DNA of 5,635 bases, taken from the NCBI GenBank assembly GCA_025966215.1, contig JAOPVM010000152.1:1-5635 (forward strand). Direction: 5' to 3'. A program made the translations under genes and the position numbers. This document shows, piece by piece, positions 1-5,512 of this stretch; the stretch's first letter is position 1, and each line of letters starts with the position of its first letter. Source of the DNA: Klenkia sp. (lineage in GTDB: Bacteria > Actinomycetota > Actinomycetes > Mycobacteriales > Geodermatophilaceae). The notes below the pieces were generated by a model that was given only the letters and a program-made list of their open reading frames with translations, had not been told where the DNA came from and made no database searches.

Positions 1-2
1 AC

Positions 3-791
3 GGGGACCGCCGGCGGGCCACCACCCGGGTGTTCGGCTCCAAGCCCAGCGCCTACGGCGCCGGGTTGCTGTCGCTGATCGACAGCCGGGACTGGCGCAC
101 CGACGCCGACCTGGCCGAGGTCTACGCGGTCTGGGGCGGCTACGCCTACGGCCGGGACCTCGACGGCGTGGCCGCCCGGTCGGACATGGAGACCTCCTAC
201 CGGCGGATCGCGGTCGCGGCGAAGAACATCGACACCCGCGAGCACGACATCGCCGACTCCGACGACTACTTCCAGTACCACGGCGGGATGGTCGCCACCG
301 TCCGCGCGCTGACCGGCAGCTCGCCCAAGGCCTACGTCGGGGACTCCACCCGGCCCGAGCACGTCCGCACCCGCTCGCTGGTCGAGGAGACCTCCCGGGT
401 GTTCCGCGCCCGGGTGGTCAACCCCAAGTGGCTGGCCGCGATGCGCCGGCACGGCTACAAGGGCGCCTTCGAGATGGCCGCGACCGTGGACTACCTGTTC
501 GGCTACGACGCCACCACCGGCGTCGTCGCCGACTGGATGTACGAGAAGCTGACCCAGACCTACGTGCTCGACCCGGAGAACCGGGCGTTCATGGAGGAGT
601 CCAACCCCTGGGCGCTGCACGGCATCGCCGAGCGGCTGCTCGAGGCCGCCGACCGCGGGTTGTGGGCCGAGCCCGACCCCGCGCTGCTGGCGGAGCTGAA
701 GCAGGCCTACCTGGACACCGAGGGCGACATCGAGGGCGGGGAGACCCCCGCGCAGACCGCCACCGAGCCCACTCCCGAGAGGACCCCGTGA
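3..791 (+). CDS. cobN: Cobaltochelatase subunit CobN, C-terminal part (5' end outside window)
   Basis: CobN is the large subunit of the ATP-dependent aerobic cobaltochelatase (CobN with the CobS/CobT-type AAA+ partners), which inserts Co2+ into hydrogenobyrinate a,c-diamide in the cytoplasm. The reading frame is already open at base 3 and runs 262 codons to TGA, so this is only the tail of a protein that is usually over 1,100 residues. CobN hallmarks visible here are RVFGSKPSAYGAGLL near the window start, DLAEVYAVWGGYAYG, the block around KGAFEMAATVDYLFGYDATTG, and the family's terminal motif NPWALHGIAERLLEAADRGLW. After that comes a short acidic, Thr/Pro-rich tail that looks non-conserved. 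A GTG at 30 is an internal valine, not the start, because CobN-like sequence continues upstream of it. The stop overlaps the FKBP start (GTGA). Identification is by family motifs recalled, not by a search. Confidence 0.93.
   Translation, partial: GDRRRATTRVFGSKPSAYGAGLLSLIDSRDWRTDADLAEVYAVWGGYAYGRDLDGVAARSDMETSYRRIAVAAKNIDTREHDIADSDDYFQYHGGMVATVRALTGSSPKAYVGDSTRPEHVRTRSLVEETSRVFRARVVNPKWLAAMRRHGYKGAFEMAATVDYLFGYDATTGVVADWMYEKLTQTYVLDPENRAFMEESNPWALHGIAERLLEAADRGLWAEPDPALLAELKQAYLDTEGDIEGGETPAQTATEPTPERTP
777..783 (+). promoter_or_regulatory. Shine-Dalgarno for the FKBP lipoprotein gene
   Basis: GAGAGGA lies inside the last codons of cobN and ends four bases before the GTG at 788. It is the only clear ribosome binding site at a gene start in this window, and it supports the 788 start over any start farther upstream in the same frame. 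The FKBP gene may therefore be both coupled to cobN and able to recruit ribosomes on its own. Confidence 0.6.
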
Positions 792-1324
792 CCCGCCGTC
801 CCACCCTGCTCCTGACCACCCTCTCCACCGCCGCGCTGGTGCTCACCGCCTGCGGCTCGGACCCCGAGCCGGAGGCCTCCGCCGAGCCGACCGCGACCTG
901 CGAGAGCGTCCCCGCGACGGCGGAGGCGCCGTCCTCGGTGTCGAGCGACCTGGCCGTGGCTCCGCAGGTGCCGGCCTCGGACGGCTTACCGCCGTGCGGG
1001 CTGGTGATCAGCGACGTGGCCGTCGGTGACGGCGCGGTCGCCGAGCAGGGCGACCCGGTCGAGGTGAAGTACGTGGGCGCCTTCTACGACTCCGGCGAGC
1101 AGTTCGACTCCTCCTGGAGCCGGGGCGAGGACGAGACGCTGCCCTTCACCGCCGGCGGCGGCCAGGTGATCGAGGGCTTCGACGAGGGCACCCTCGGCAT
1201 GGCCGTCGGGGGCCGCCGCTACGTCACCATCCCCAGCGACCTGGGCTACGGCCCGGCCGGCCAGGGACCCATCCCCGGCGACGCGACCCTGGTGTTCGTC
1301 GTGGACCTGGTGTCGGTGGGCTGA
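788..1324 (+). CDS. FKBP-type peptidyl-prolyl cis-trans isomerase, lipoprotein
   Basis: This 178-residue protein is predicted to catalyse prolyl cis-trans isomerisation outside the cytoplasmic membrane. The N-terminus is a lipoprotein signal: RR at 3-4, a hydrophobic run from about 7 to 20, then a lipobox LTAC with the lipidated cysteine at 22. Residues 23-70 are a low-complexity Glu/Pro/Ala/Ser linker with further cysteines at 38 and 70. The FKBP domain spans about 72-177. It shows VKYVG (94-97 region), QFDSSW (105-110), GQVIEGFDEGTLGM (125-138) and a Y-G-P turn near 154-156, all expected around the FKBP pocket; the usual pocket tryptophan in VI.GW is Phe131 here. The GTG start at 788 is chosen because it gives a complete signal peptide, follows a Shine-Dalgarno and overlaps the cobN stop as GTGA. 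The frame is open farther upstream, but only as a shadow of cobN. Co-transcription with cobN is likely; a functional link to cobalt insertion is not shown. Confidence 0.93.
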   Translation: MTRRPTLLLTTLSTAALVLTACGSDPEPEASAEPTATCESVPATAEAPSSVSSDLAVAPQVPASDGLPPCGLVISDVAVGDGAVAEQGDPVEVKYVGAFYDSGEQFDSSWSRGEDETLPFTAGGGQVIEGFDEGTLGMAVGGRRYVTIPSDLGYGPAGQGPIPGDATLVFVVDLVSVG

Positions 1325-1353
1325 CCTCGGCCGAGCACGACGGCGGCGGCCGG

Positions 1354-1682
1354 CAGGGTCAGCACGAGGGTGGCGACGCCGAACGGGCCCACGTAGCCCG
1401 AGCGCGTCACCGCCAGCGCCCGTTCGCGCCCGCGCAGCGGACCCAGCCCGTCGGCGGTGTCGGCCAGCCCGTCCAGGTGCAGCCCGCGGGTGAGCCAGGC
1501 CAGCAGCGCGACCCCGAGCACGGTGCCGACGGGCGGGGACGCGTACCAGGCGCCCAGCCACCCGGTCACCGAGGCCAGGTCGCCGAGCACAGCCCGACCA
1601 GCGGCGCCCGGGGCAGGCCGCCCCGTGGCGACGGGTTGCCGCGGACCCGGGCGATCGCCGGCCAGGCGAAGGCCGCCCACAT
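1354..1682 (-). pseudogene. Truncated, frameshifted cobS remnant (adenosylcobinamide-GDP ribazoletransferase)
   Basis: This is a broken copy of the 5' part of cobS, matching about residues 4-112 of the intact gene at 3660-4415. It keeps the signature LHLDGLADTADGLGPL and the GPFGVATLVLTL stretch. Aligned by eye, the segment 1361-1590 is about 84% identical to the intact gene in DNA, while the N-terminal part (1591-1682) is only about 65% identical. One C is missing at about 1590-1591 relative to the intact copy. That shifts the frame between the N-terminal part (ATG at 1682, beginning M-W-A-A-F) and the rest. Clear homology stops near 1354. The 29 bases from there to the FKBP stop could be more decayed cobS, but I cannot align them. 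The C-terminal half, with the second conserved motif, is absent, so no active synthase could be made. Confidence 0.85.
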
Positions 1683-1877
1683 CGCAGGCGCTGGGGCAGC
1701 CTCGCGACGACGAACCACACCCCGTCGGCGGTGCCGGCCAGTCGCTGGTCGACCGTGCCCAGGGTGTCCCGGAACAGCCGGCCCGACCGGGTCTCGGGCA
1801 CGATGCCCAGACCCACCTCGTCGCTGACCGCGACCACGTGCGCCGGCGTCATCACCCAGGCCTCGAGGAGTTCGTCG
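1682..1877 (-). pseudogene. 5'-truncated cobU remnant (last 65 residues of adenosylcobinamide kinase)
   Basis: In one open frame this stretch encodes the last 65 residues of CobU, with VSDEVGLGIVPETRSGRLF and a QRLA block, ending in LPQRLR. It is about 93% identical in DNA to 4417-4610 of the intact cobU (13 mismatches in 194 bases by eye), with six amino-acid changes in the shared part. The Walker A motif and the guanylylated histidine are missing, so it cannot be a working kinase. Homology begins sharply at 1877, equivalent to residue 109. The stop codon is also gone: a 9-base gap against the intact copy removes the GTGACCGGC of the cobU/cobS junction, so the frame runs on into cobS remnant sequence and then antisense to the FKBP gene. 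No start codon or ribosome site serves it. Confidence 0.85.
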
Positions 1878-1894
1878 TCATCGCGCGGTGACCG

Positions 1895-1921
1895 CGACGG
1901 CTGCGGGGTGGGAGGCCGTCG
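1895..1921 (-). terminator. Candidate stem-loop just after pabBC
   Basis: CGACGGC (1895-1901) and GCCGTCG (1915-1921) can form a perfect 7-base-pair GC-rich stem with a 13-base loop. It begins three bases beyond the pabBC stop codon on the - strand. No T-run follows, so it is not a textbook intrinsic terminator, although U-less hairpins are often proposed at actinobacterial gene ends. In DNA this GC-rich a 7-bp stem can arise by chance; position is the main support. Confidence 0.3.
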
Positions 1922-1923
1922 GG

Positions 1924-3663
1924 TCAGCGGGGGTCAGGGCGCACGAGGACGGCGGGCCGCCGGCCGCGCAGGGAGTTGAGCACGGCGAGCTCCTCGGCGG
2001 CGTGCAGGTCGGTGACGGTGAGGACCCGCTCGTGCAGGACGCCGTCGGCGAGCAGCCGGGCGCGGGCGGTGCCGGGCAGGCAGCCCGAGGCGGTCGGCGG
2101 GGTCCACCAGGTGCCGCCCAGCCGGACGCACAGCGTCGCGATCGTGGTCTCGGTGACCTCGTCGCGGTCGTTGACCAGCACCACGTCGTCTGCGTCCGGG
2201 TGCCGGGCGGCGGCGTCGGTGTAGACGGCGCGGCGGGTGGTCTTGTGCTGCAGCCACGGGTCGCCGGGGTCCACCGGCCGGTCGTCGACGGCCAGCCGCA
2301 CCGGGCCCGCCGGGGCCGGTGGCGGGTCGTCCACGGTGACCTCGAGCTCGCCGTCCCGGTCCAGCAGCAGCCGCACCCGGGACGGGGTCGTCCGGTCCGC
2401 GACGGCCCGGTCCAGCGCGTCGACGACCCCGTCCGGGTCGCAGCGGAAGCCGAAGTAGGCGGCGGAGTCGGTCAGCCGGGCCAGGTGCTCGGGCAGGTCG
2501 GTGAACCCGGTGCCGGGGGAGTGGCCGAGGGTCTCCAGCAGCCGGTGGTCCCCGGCCGGTGCGTGCAGGACGGCGGCCTTGTCGCGCAGCTCCCGGCGCT
2601 CGGCGGACGGGTCGGAATCCCAGGTGATCCCACCGCCGGACCCGTAGACGACGTCGCCCGAGGAGAGGACGGCGGTGCGGATGGCCACCGAGAACCGGGC
2701 GTGCACCGGCTCACCGGGCGGCGCGAGCACGCCGATCGCACCGCAGTAGACGCCGCGCGGGCCGGCCTCCAGCTCGGCGATCGCCCGCATCGCCGCGGTC
2801 TTCGGGGCCCCGGTCACCGAGCCGCAGGGGAACAGCGCACGCAGCACGTCGACCAGCCCGACGTCCTCCCGAACGGTCGCGACGACCTCGGAGACCAACT
2901 GCCAGACCGTCGGGTACCGCTCCACGGCGAACAGCTCGGTGACCCGCACGCTGCCGGTCTCGGCGACCCGACCCAGGTCGTTGCGCAGCAGGTCGGTGAT
3001 CATCAGGTTCTCGGCCCGTTCCTTGGGGCTGGCCCGCAGCGCGTCGGCCGCGGCCCGGTCCTCCGCCGTCGTCGGGCCGCGGCGGGCGGTGCCCTTCATC
3101 GGCCGGGTCCGCAGCTGCCGGCCGGACCACTCGAGGAACAGCTCCGGGCTCGCCGAGGCGATCGTGTGCGTCCCGGTGTCCAGCAGCGCGCCGTACGCGC
3201 AGCGCTGGGCGAGCACCAGGTCGGCGTACAGCGCGGCGCCGTCCACACCGCCCGCCCGCAGCCGGTCGGTGAGGTTGACCTGGTACGTCTCGCCGGCCGC
3301 GATCAGCTCGCGCACCCGCCCGACCGCGGCCGCGTGCTCGGCGTCGGTCCGGTCGAGGTGCCAGGTCACCGGCTCTCGGTCCGTCGTGGTCAGGGGTGGT
3401 GCGGCACGGGGCGGACCGCCGAGCCCGAACCAGACCAGCGGCGGGTCCCCGGGCTCCGGCGTCCGGACCGGGAGGGAGGGGTCCAGCCCGGGGGCCGCCT
3501 CGTAGGACAGGAACCCGTACGCCCAGGCCCCGGCCGCCACCGCCGCCTCGACCTCGGCCAGCGCCGGGACGACGTCCGCGGGCCGGTGCGCGACGACGAC
3601 CCGGTCCGGGGGGTCGAACAGCTGCCCGGTGCCCGCCACCAGGTCGTCGAACCGGGCGTTCAC
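1924..3663 (-). CDS. pabB: Fused aminodeoxychorismate synthase component I / aminodeoxychorismate lyase (PabB-PabC)
   Basis: This 579-residue fusion should turn chorismate into 4-amino-4-deoxychorismate (PabB half, with ammonia from a separate PabA amidotransferase) and then release p-aminobenzoate and pyruvate (PabC half, PLP-dependent) for folate synthesis. The chorismate-binding domain spans about 95-368: GETYQVNLT (124-132), PMKGT with Lys190 (the lysine typical of PabB; anthranilate synthase usually has Ala), ENLMITDLLRNDLG (218-231), FPCGSVTGAPK (278-288) and GSGGGITWDSDP (341-352). The lyase domain begins near 373: HKTTRR with the likely PLP lysine 474, DEVTETTIATL (501-511) and GCLPGTARARLL (527-538). 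Both catalytic halves look complete. The GTG at 3663 overlaps the cobS stop as GTGA, like the other junctions of this operon; the frame is open farther upstream, but only as a shadow of cobS. No PabA is encoded in the window. It is the last gene of a cobalamin operon, where a folate enzyme is not obviously expected. Confidence 0.93.
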   Translation of the reverse strand: MNARFDDLVAGTGQLFDPPDRVVVAHRPADVVPALAEVEAAVAAGAWAYGFLSYEAAPGLDPSLPVRTPEPGDPPLVWFGLGGPPRAAPPLTTTDREPVTWHLDRTDAEHAAAVGRVRELIAAGETYQVNLTDRLRAGGVDGAALYADLVLAQRCAYGALLDTGTHTIASASPELFLEWSGRQLRTRPMKGTARRGPTTAEDRAAADALRASPKERAENLMITDLLRNDLGRVAETGSVRVTELFAVERYPTVWQLVSEVVATVREDVGLVDVLRALFPCGSVTGAPKTAAMRAIAELEAGPRGVYCGAIGVLAPPGEPVHARFSVAIRTAVLSSGDVVYGSGGGITWDSDPSAERRELRDKAAVLHAPAGDHRLLETLGHSPGTGFTDLPEHLARLTDSAAYFGFRCDPDGVVDALDRAVADRTTPSRVRLLLDRDGELEVTVDDPPPAPAGPVRLAVDDRPVDPGDPWLQHKTTRRAVYTDAAARHPDADDVVLVNDRDEVTETTIATLCVRLGGTWWTPPTASGCLPGTARARLLADGVLHERVLTVTDLHAAEELAVLNSLRGRRPAVLVRPDPR

Positions 3664-4415
3664 AGGCTCACGAGCACCAGGGCGGCCAGCAGGGTCGCCG
3701 CCGTGGTGACCTCGCCGGCGGCGCCCATGACGTCGCCGTTCACCCCGCCCAGCCGGGCGCGGGCCCGGCGGTGCAGCAGTTCGCCGGCGGCCAGCCCGAG
3801 GACGGCGGCACCGAGGAGCCGGGCGGCCAGCGACAGGTCGCCGAGCCAGGCCGCCGTACCGACGACGCAGCCCACGGCCACCAGGGCACAGCCGGCCAGC
3901 CAGACCCGGGAGACGGTCCCGGCCACCGCGGCACCCAACGAGGAGCCGGCCGCCGTCGGCACCCCGGGCAGGCCGCAGCGCGCCATCGCCAGCCGGGCCG
4001 CCACGACCGCCGTCCACAGCGCCAGCCAGCCACCGTCGACGGTGAGCAGGGCCGCCAGGCAGGCCACCTGCAGCAGCAGGGTCAGCACCAGCGTGGCCAC
4101 GCCGAACGGCCCGACGTCACCGGCGCGCATGACCTCCAGCGCGCGGTCCCGGCCGCGCAGCGGGCCCAACCCGTCGGCGGTGTCGGCCAGGCCGTCCAGG
4201 TGCAGTCCGCGGGTCAGCCAGGCCAGCAGCGCGACGCCCAGCACCGCCCCGACCAGCGGCGAGGCGTACCGGGAGCCCAGCCAGGCGGTCAGCGCGGCCA
4301 GGTCACCGAGCACCAGGCCGACGAGCGCGGCCCAGGGGAGCACCCCGCGCGCCGACGTCGACGCGGGCACCCGGGCGACGGTGAGCAGGCCGAAGGACGA
4401 CCAGATGCCGGTCAC
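3660..4415 (-). CDS. cobS: Adenosylcobinamide-GDP ribazoletransferase (cobalamin synthase)
   Basis: CobS (CobV in the aerobic-pathway naming) is an integral membrane enzyme that joins adenosylcobinamide-GDP to alpha-ribazole or its 5'-phosphate, giving adenosylcobalamin (phosphate). The protein has 251 residues, a usual family length. Signatures are LHLDGLADTADGL (71-83), whose acidic residues are thought to bind metal, and RLGGVNGDVMGA (221-232), followed by Glu235. Much of the remainder is Leu/Ala/Val-rich and consistent with several membrane segments, for example around 29-45, 52-69, 105-124, 171-190 and 236-251. The start chosen is GTG at 4415, overlapping the cobU stop (GTGA), because upstream sequence in this frame is only a shadow of cobU. 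The stop overlaps the pabBC start in the same way. No Shine-Dalgarno is evident, so translation probably depends on coupling to cobU. A partial, broken second copy lies at 1354-1682. Confidence 0.95.
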   Translation of the reverse strand: MTGIWSSFGLLTVARVPASTSARGVLPWAALVGLVLGDLAALTAWLGSRYASPLVGAVLGVALLAWLTRGLHLDGLADTADGLGPLRGRDRALEVMRAGDVGPFGVATLVLTLLLQVACLAALLTVDGGWLALWTAVVAARLAMARCGLPGVPTAAGSSLGAAVAGTVSRVWLAGCALVAVGCVVGTAAWLGDLSLAARLLGAAVLGLAAGELLHRRARARLGGVNGDVMGAAGEVTTAATLLAALVLVSL

Positions 4416-4610
4416 CGCAGGCGCTGGGGCAGCCCCGCGACGACGAACCACACCTCGTCGGCGGTGGCGGCCAGTCGCTGGTTGACGCTGCCCAGGGTGT
4501 CCCGGAACAGCCGGCCCGACCGGGTCTCGGGGACCACGCCCAGGCCGACCTCGTCGCTGACCGCGACCACGTGCGCCGGGGTCATCACCCACGCCTCGAG
4601 GAGTTCGTCG
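4077..4610 (-). repeat. Direct repeat copy B: intact cobU 3' end plus cobS 5' part
   Basis: This is the functional partner of the degenerate copy at 1354-1877. It lies wholly inside the intact cobU and cobS genes and includes their GTGA junction. Recombination between the copies would remove about 2.7 kb, including all of pabBC and the 3' half of cobS. Confidence 0.88.
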
Positions 4611-4933
4611 ACCCGCCGGGACAGCCGGTCGGTGGCCCGCTGACCGCCGTCCCAGACGCCGCTGGCGTCCATCATCGCGGTGACCCAGGTGGTGACGCTG
4701 TCGACCAGGTAGGTGCCCGGGAGCACCAGCTCGCCGGGATTGGTGGTCTCCTTCGTCGTCCAGCTGGCCGGGCGGCGGGCCCGGTGCGCGGCGATCCGCT
4801 CGGTCCACTCGGCGTCGTCCGGGCGGGGGTCCGACGTGGCCAGGTAGGTGACGTCGTCCCGGCCCTCCAGCAGTGCCTCGGCGTGGGCGGACTTCCCGGA
4901 CCGGGAGCCGCCGAGCACCAGCGTGCGGCTCAC
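4412..4933 (-). CDS. cobU: Bifunctional adenosylcobinamide kinase / adenosylcobinamide-phosphate guanylyltransferase
   Basis: CobU (CobP) phosphorylates adenosylcobinamide and then attaches GMP, making the adenosylcobinamide-GDP used by CobS. The 173-residue protein matches the usual length. It has a P-loop GGSRSGKS (8-15) close to the N-terminus and ERIAAHRARRP (45-55), in which His50 aligns with the guanylylated His46 of Salmonella CobU. VDSVTTWVT follows (77-85), then VSDEVGLGVVPETRSGRLF (125-143) and VNQRLAATADEVWFVVAGLP (150-169). All residues expected for activity appear present. The GTG at 4933 is chosen because it places the P-loop at the normal distance from the N-terminus and overlaps the stop of the phosphatase gene as GTGA. 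Longer versions of this open frame, up to 5488, are shadows of the phosphatase gene. The stop overlaps the cobS start. The last 65 codons are duplicated in degenerate form at 1682-1877. Confidence 0.96.
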   Translation of the reverse strand: MSRTLVLGGSRSGKSAHAEALLEGRDDVTYLATSDPRPDDAEWTERIAAHRARRPASWTTKETTNPGELVLPGTYLVDSVTTWVTAMMDASGVWDGGQRATDRLSRRVDELLEAWVMTPAHVVAVSDEVGLGVVPETRSGRLFRDTLGSVNQRLAATADEVWFVVAGLPQRLR

Positions 4934-5466
4934 AGCTCGAGCCGGGTGACGGTGCCGTTGTGCGGGGTCACGTGCGGCATGGCCTCGGGGCCATCGCCGG
5001 CGAGCACGGCCTGCGCGGCCCGGATGGTGTCCCCGTGGGTGACCAGGGCGACGACCTCGGCCGGTGGGGCGGCGCGCAGGCCCTGCAGGTAGGCCGCGAC
5101 CCGGCCGTGCAGCTGGGCCAGGGACTCCCCGCCCTCGGCCGCCCAGTGCACGTCGGTCCAGTCGACGAGGTCCCACAGCTCGCGCGAGGGCCGGCCCTCC
5201 AGCACGCCGTACCCCTGCTCGCGCAGCTCCGGGGTGGTGCTGAACCGGCGTCCGGTGGCCTGCATGCAGTGCTCCGCGGTCTGCACGGCGCGGCGCAGGT
5301 CGCTGGAGACCATCGCCCCCGGGCGCAGCGCCGCCAGCTCGGCCGCGGCCGCCCGGGCCTGCTCGTGACCGAGCTCGGTCAGCGGGACGTGCGCCGTCTG
5401 GCCCTGCATCAGGCCGGAGGCGTTCCAGGTGCTCTGTCCGTGCCGGACGAGCAGGAGCGTGGTCAT
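4930..5466 (-). CDS. Histidine phosphatase family protein, possible alpha-ribazole phosphatase (CobC-like)
   Basis: This 178-residue protein belongs to the histidine phosphatase (phosphoglycerate mutase-like) superfamily. It has the catalytic LVRHGQS with nucleophile His9, SSDLRRAVQTAE with the phosphate-binding Arg near 58, LREQGYGVLEG with probable acid Glu83, and VTHGD with the second histidine at 144. The family is broad and sequence alone does not fix the substrate. The overlap with cobU, and cobS next, suggest a CobC role, removing phosphate from alpha-ribazole-5'-phosphate or adenosylcobalamin phosphate; that is inference from context. The ATG at 5466 is chosen because MTTLLLVRHG is a normal start for the family and a -10-like box lies just ahead. 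The frame is open to 5592, but the extra N-terminal sequence looks non-conserved and would overlap the divergent gene. It is probably the first gene of the operon phosphatase-cobU-cobS-pabBC. Confidence 0.9.
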   Translation of the reverse strand: MTTLLLVRHGQSTWNASGLMQGQTAHVPLTELGHEQARAAAAELAALRPGAMVSSDLRRAVQTAEHCMQATGRRFSTTPELREQGYGVLEGRPSRELWDLVDWTDVHWAAEGGESLAQLHGRVAAYLQGLRAAPPAEVVALVTHGDTIRAAQAVLAGDGPEAMPHVTPHNGTVTRLEL

Positions 5467-5474
5467 CGAGGGGG

Positions 5475-5480
5475 AGCCTA
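5475..5480 (-). promoter_or_regulatory. Candidate -10 box (TAGGCT) for the phosphatase-cobU-cobS-pabBC operon
   Basis: TAGGCT on the - strand fits the actinobacterial TANNNT -10 pattern and ends eight bases before the ATG at 5466. Transcription would then start at or within a base or two of the A of the start codon. No purine-rich ribosome site precedes this ATG, which agrees with a leaderless mRNA. I see no convincing -35. No cobalamin riboswitch is possible in so short a leader if this promoter is the real one. Confidence 0.45.
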
Positions 5481-5499
5481 GGTGGCATGCGGGCGCGGC

Positions 5500-5505
5500 T
5501 ACCGT
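5500..5505 (+). promoter_or_regulatory. Candidate -10 box (TACCGT) for the divergent gene at 5513
   Basis: TACCGT fits TANNNT and lies seven bases before the GTG at 5513, the spacing expected when transcription starts at the first base of the start codon. There is no Shine-Dalgarno. It lies 19 bases from the opposed box at 5475-5480, so the two polymerase footprints would overlap. Confidence 0.42.
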
Positions 5506-5512
5506 CGTCGCC

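Larger units (their letters stand above)
1354..1877 (-). repeat. Direct repeat copy A: cobU 3' end plus cobS 5' part (degenerate)
   Basis: This segment aligns with 4077-4610 in the same orientation. The offset is 2733 bases from 1684 to 1877, 2724 from about 1591 to 1679 and 2723 from 1354 to 1590. The two steps come from a 9-base and a 1-base deletion in this copy. Identity is uneven: about 93% over the cobU part, about 65% over the start of cobS and about 84% over the next 230 bases. Between the copies lie pabBC and the 3' half of the intact cobS. Confidence 0.88.

Noticed and set aside
1321..1362. CTGACC (1321-1326) and GGTCAG (1357-1362) as a bidirectional terminator between FKBP and the cobS remnant
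   Set aside because: The 6-base arms are 30 bases apart, one arm contains the FKBP stop and the other lies in cobS homology. No T-run follows, so chance is a sufficient explanation.
1246..1680. A possible short intact CobS-like protein of 144 codons
   Set aside because: Its first third is out of frame with CobS (the frameshift lies at about 1590), its last third is antisense to FKBP, and the C-terminal half of CobS is missing. It is a pseudogene fragment.
986..1855. A 289-codon - strand open frame spanning the cobU remnant and running antisense to the FKBP gene
   Set aside because: Only its first part (the CobU tail) is homologous to anything. The rest is out-of-frame cobS remnant and antisense FKBP, open because the cobU stop was lost.
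1888..4485. An 865-codon open frame on the + strand across pabBC, cobS and the cobU end
   Set aside because: It is antisense to three genes with clear family motifs. Its translation is Gly/Arg/Val/Gln-rich low-complexity sequence without recognisable domains, as expected when highly GC-biased genes are read on the opposite strand.
5467..5512. Cobalamin riboswitch upstream of the cobU-cobS operon
   Set aside because: The gap is only 46 bases, far too short for a cobalamin riboswitch, and I see no B12-box-like sequence.
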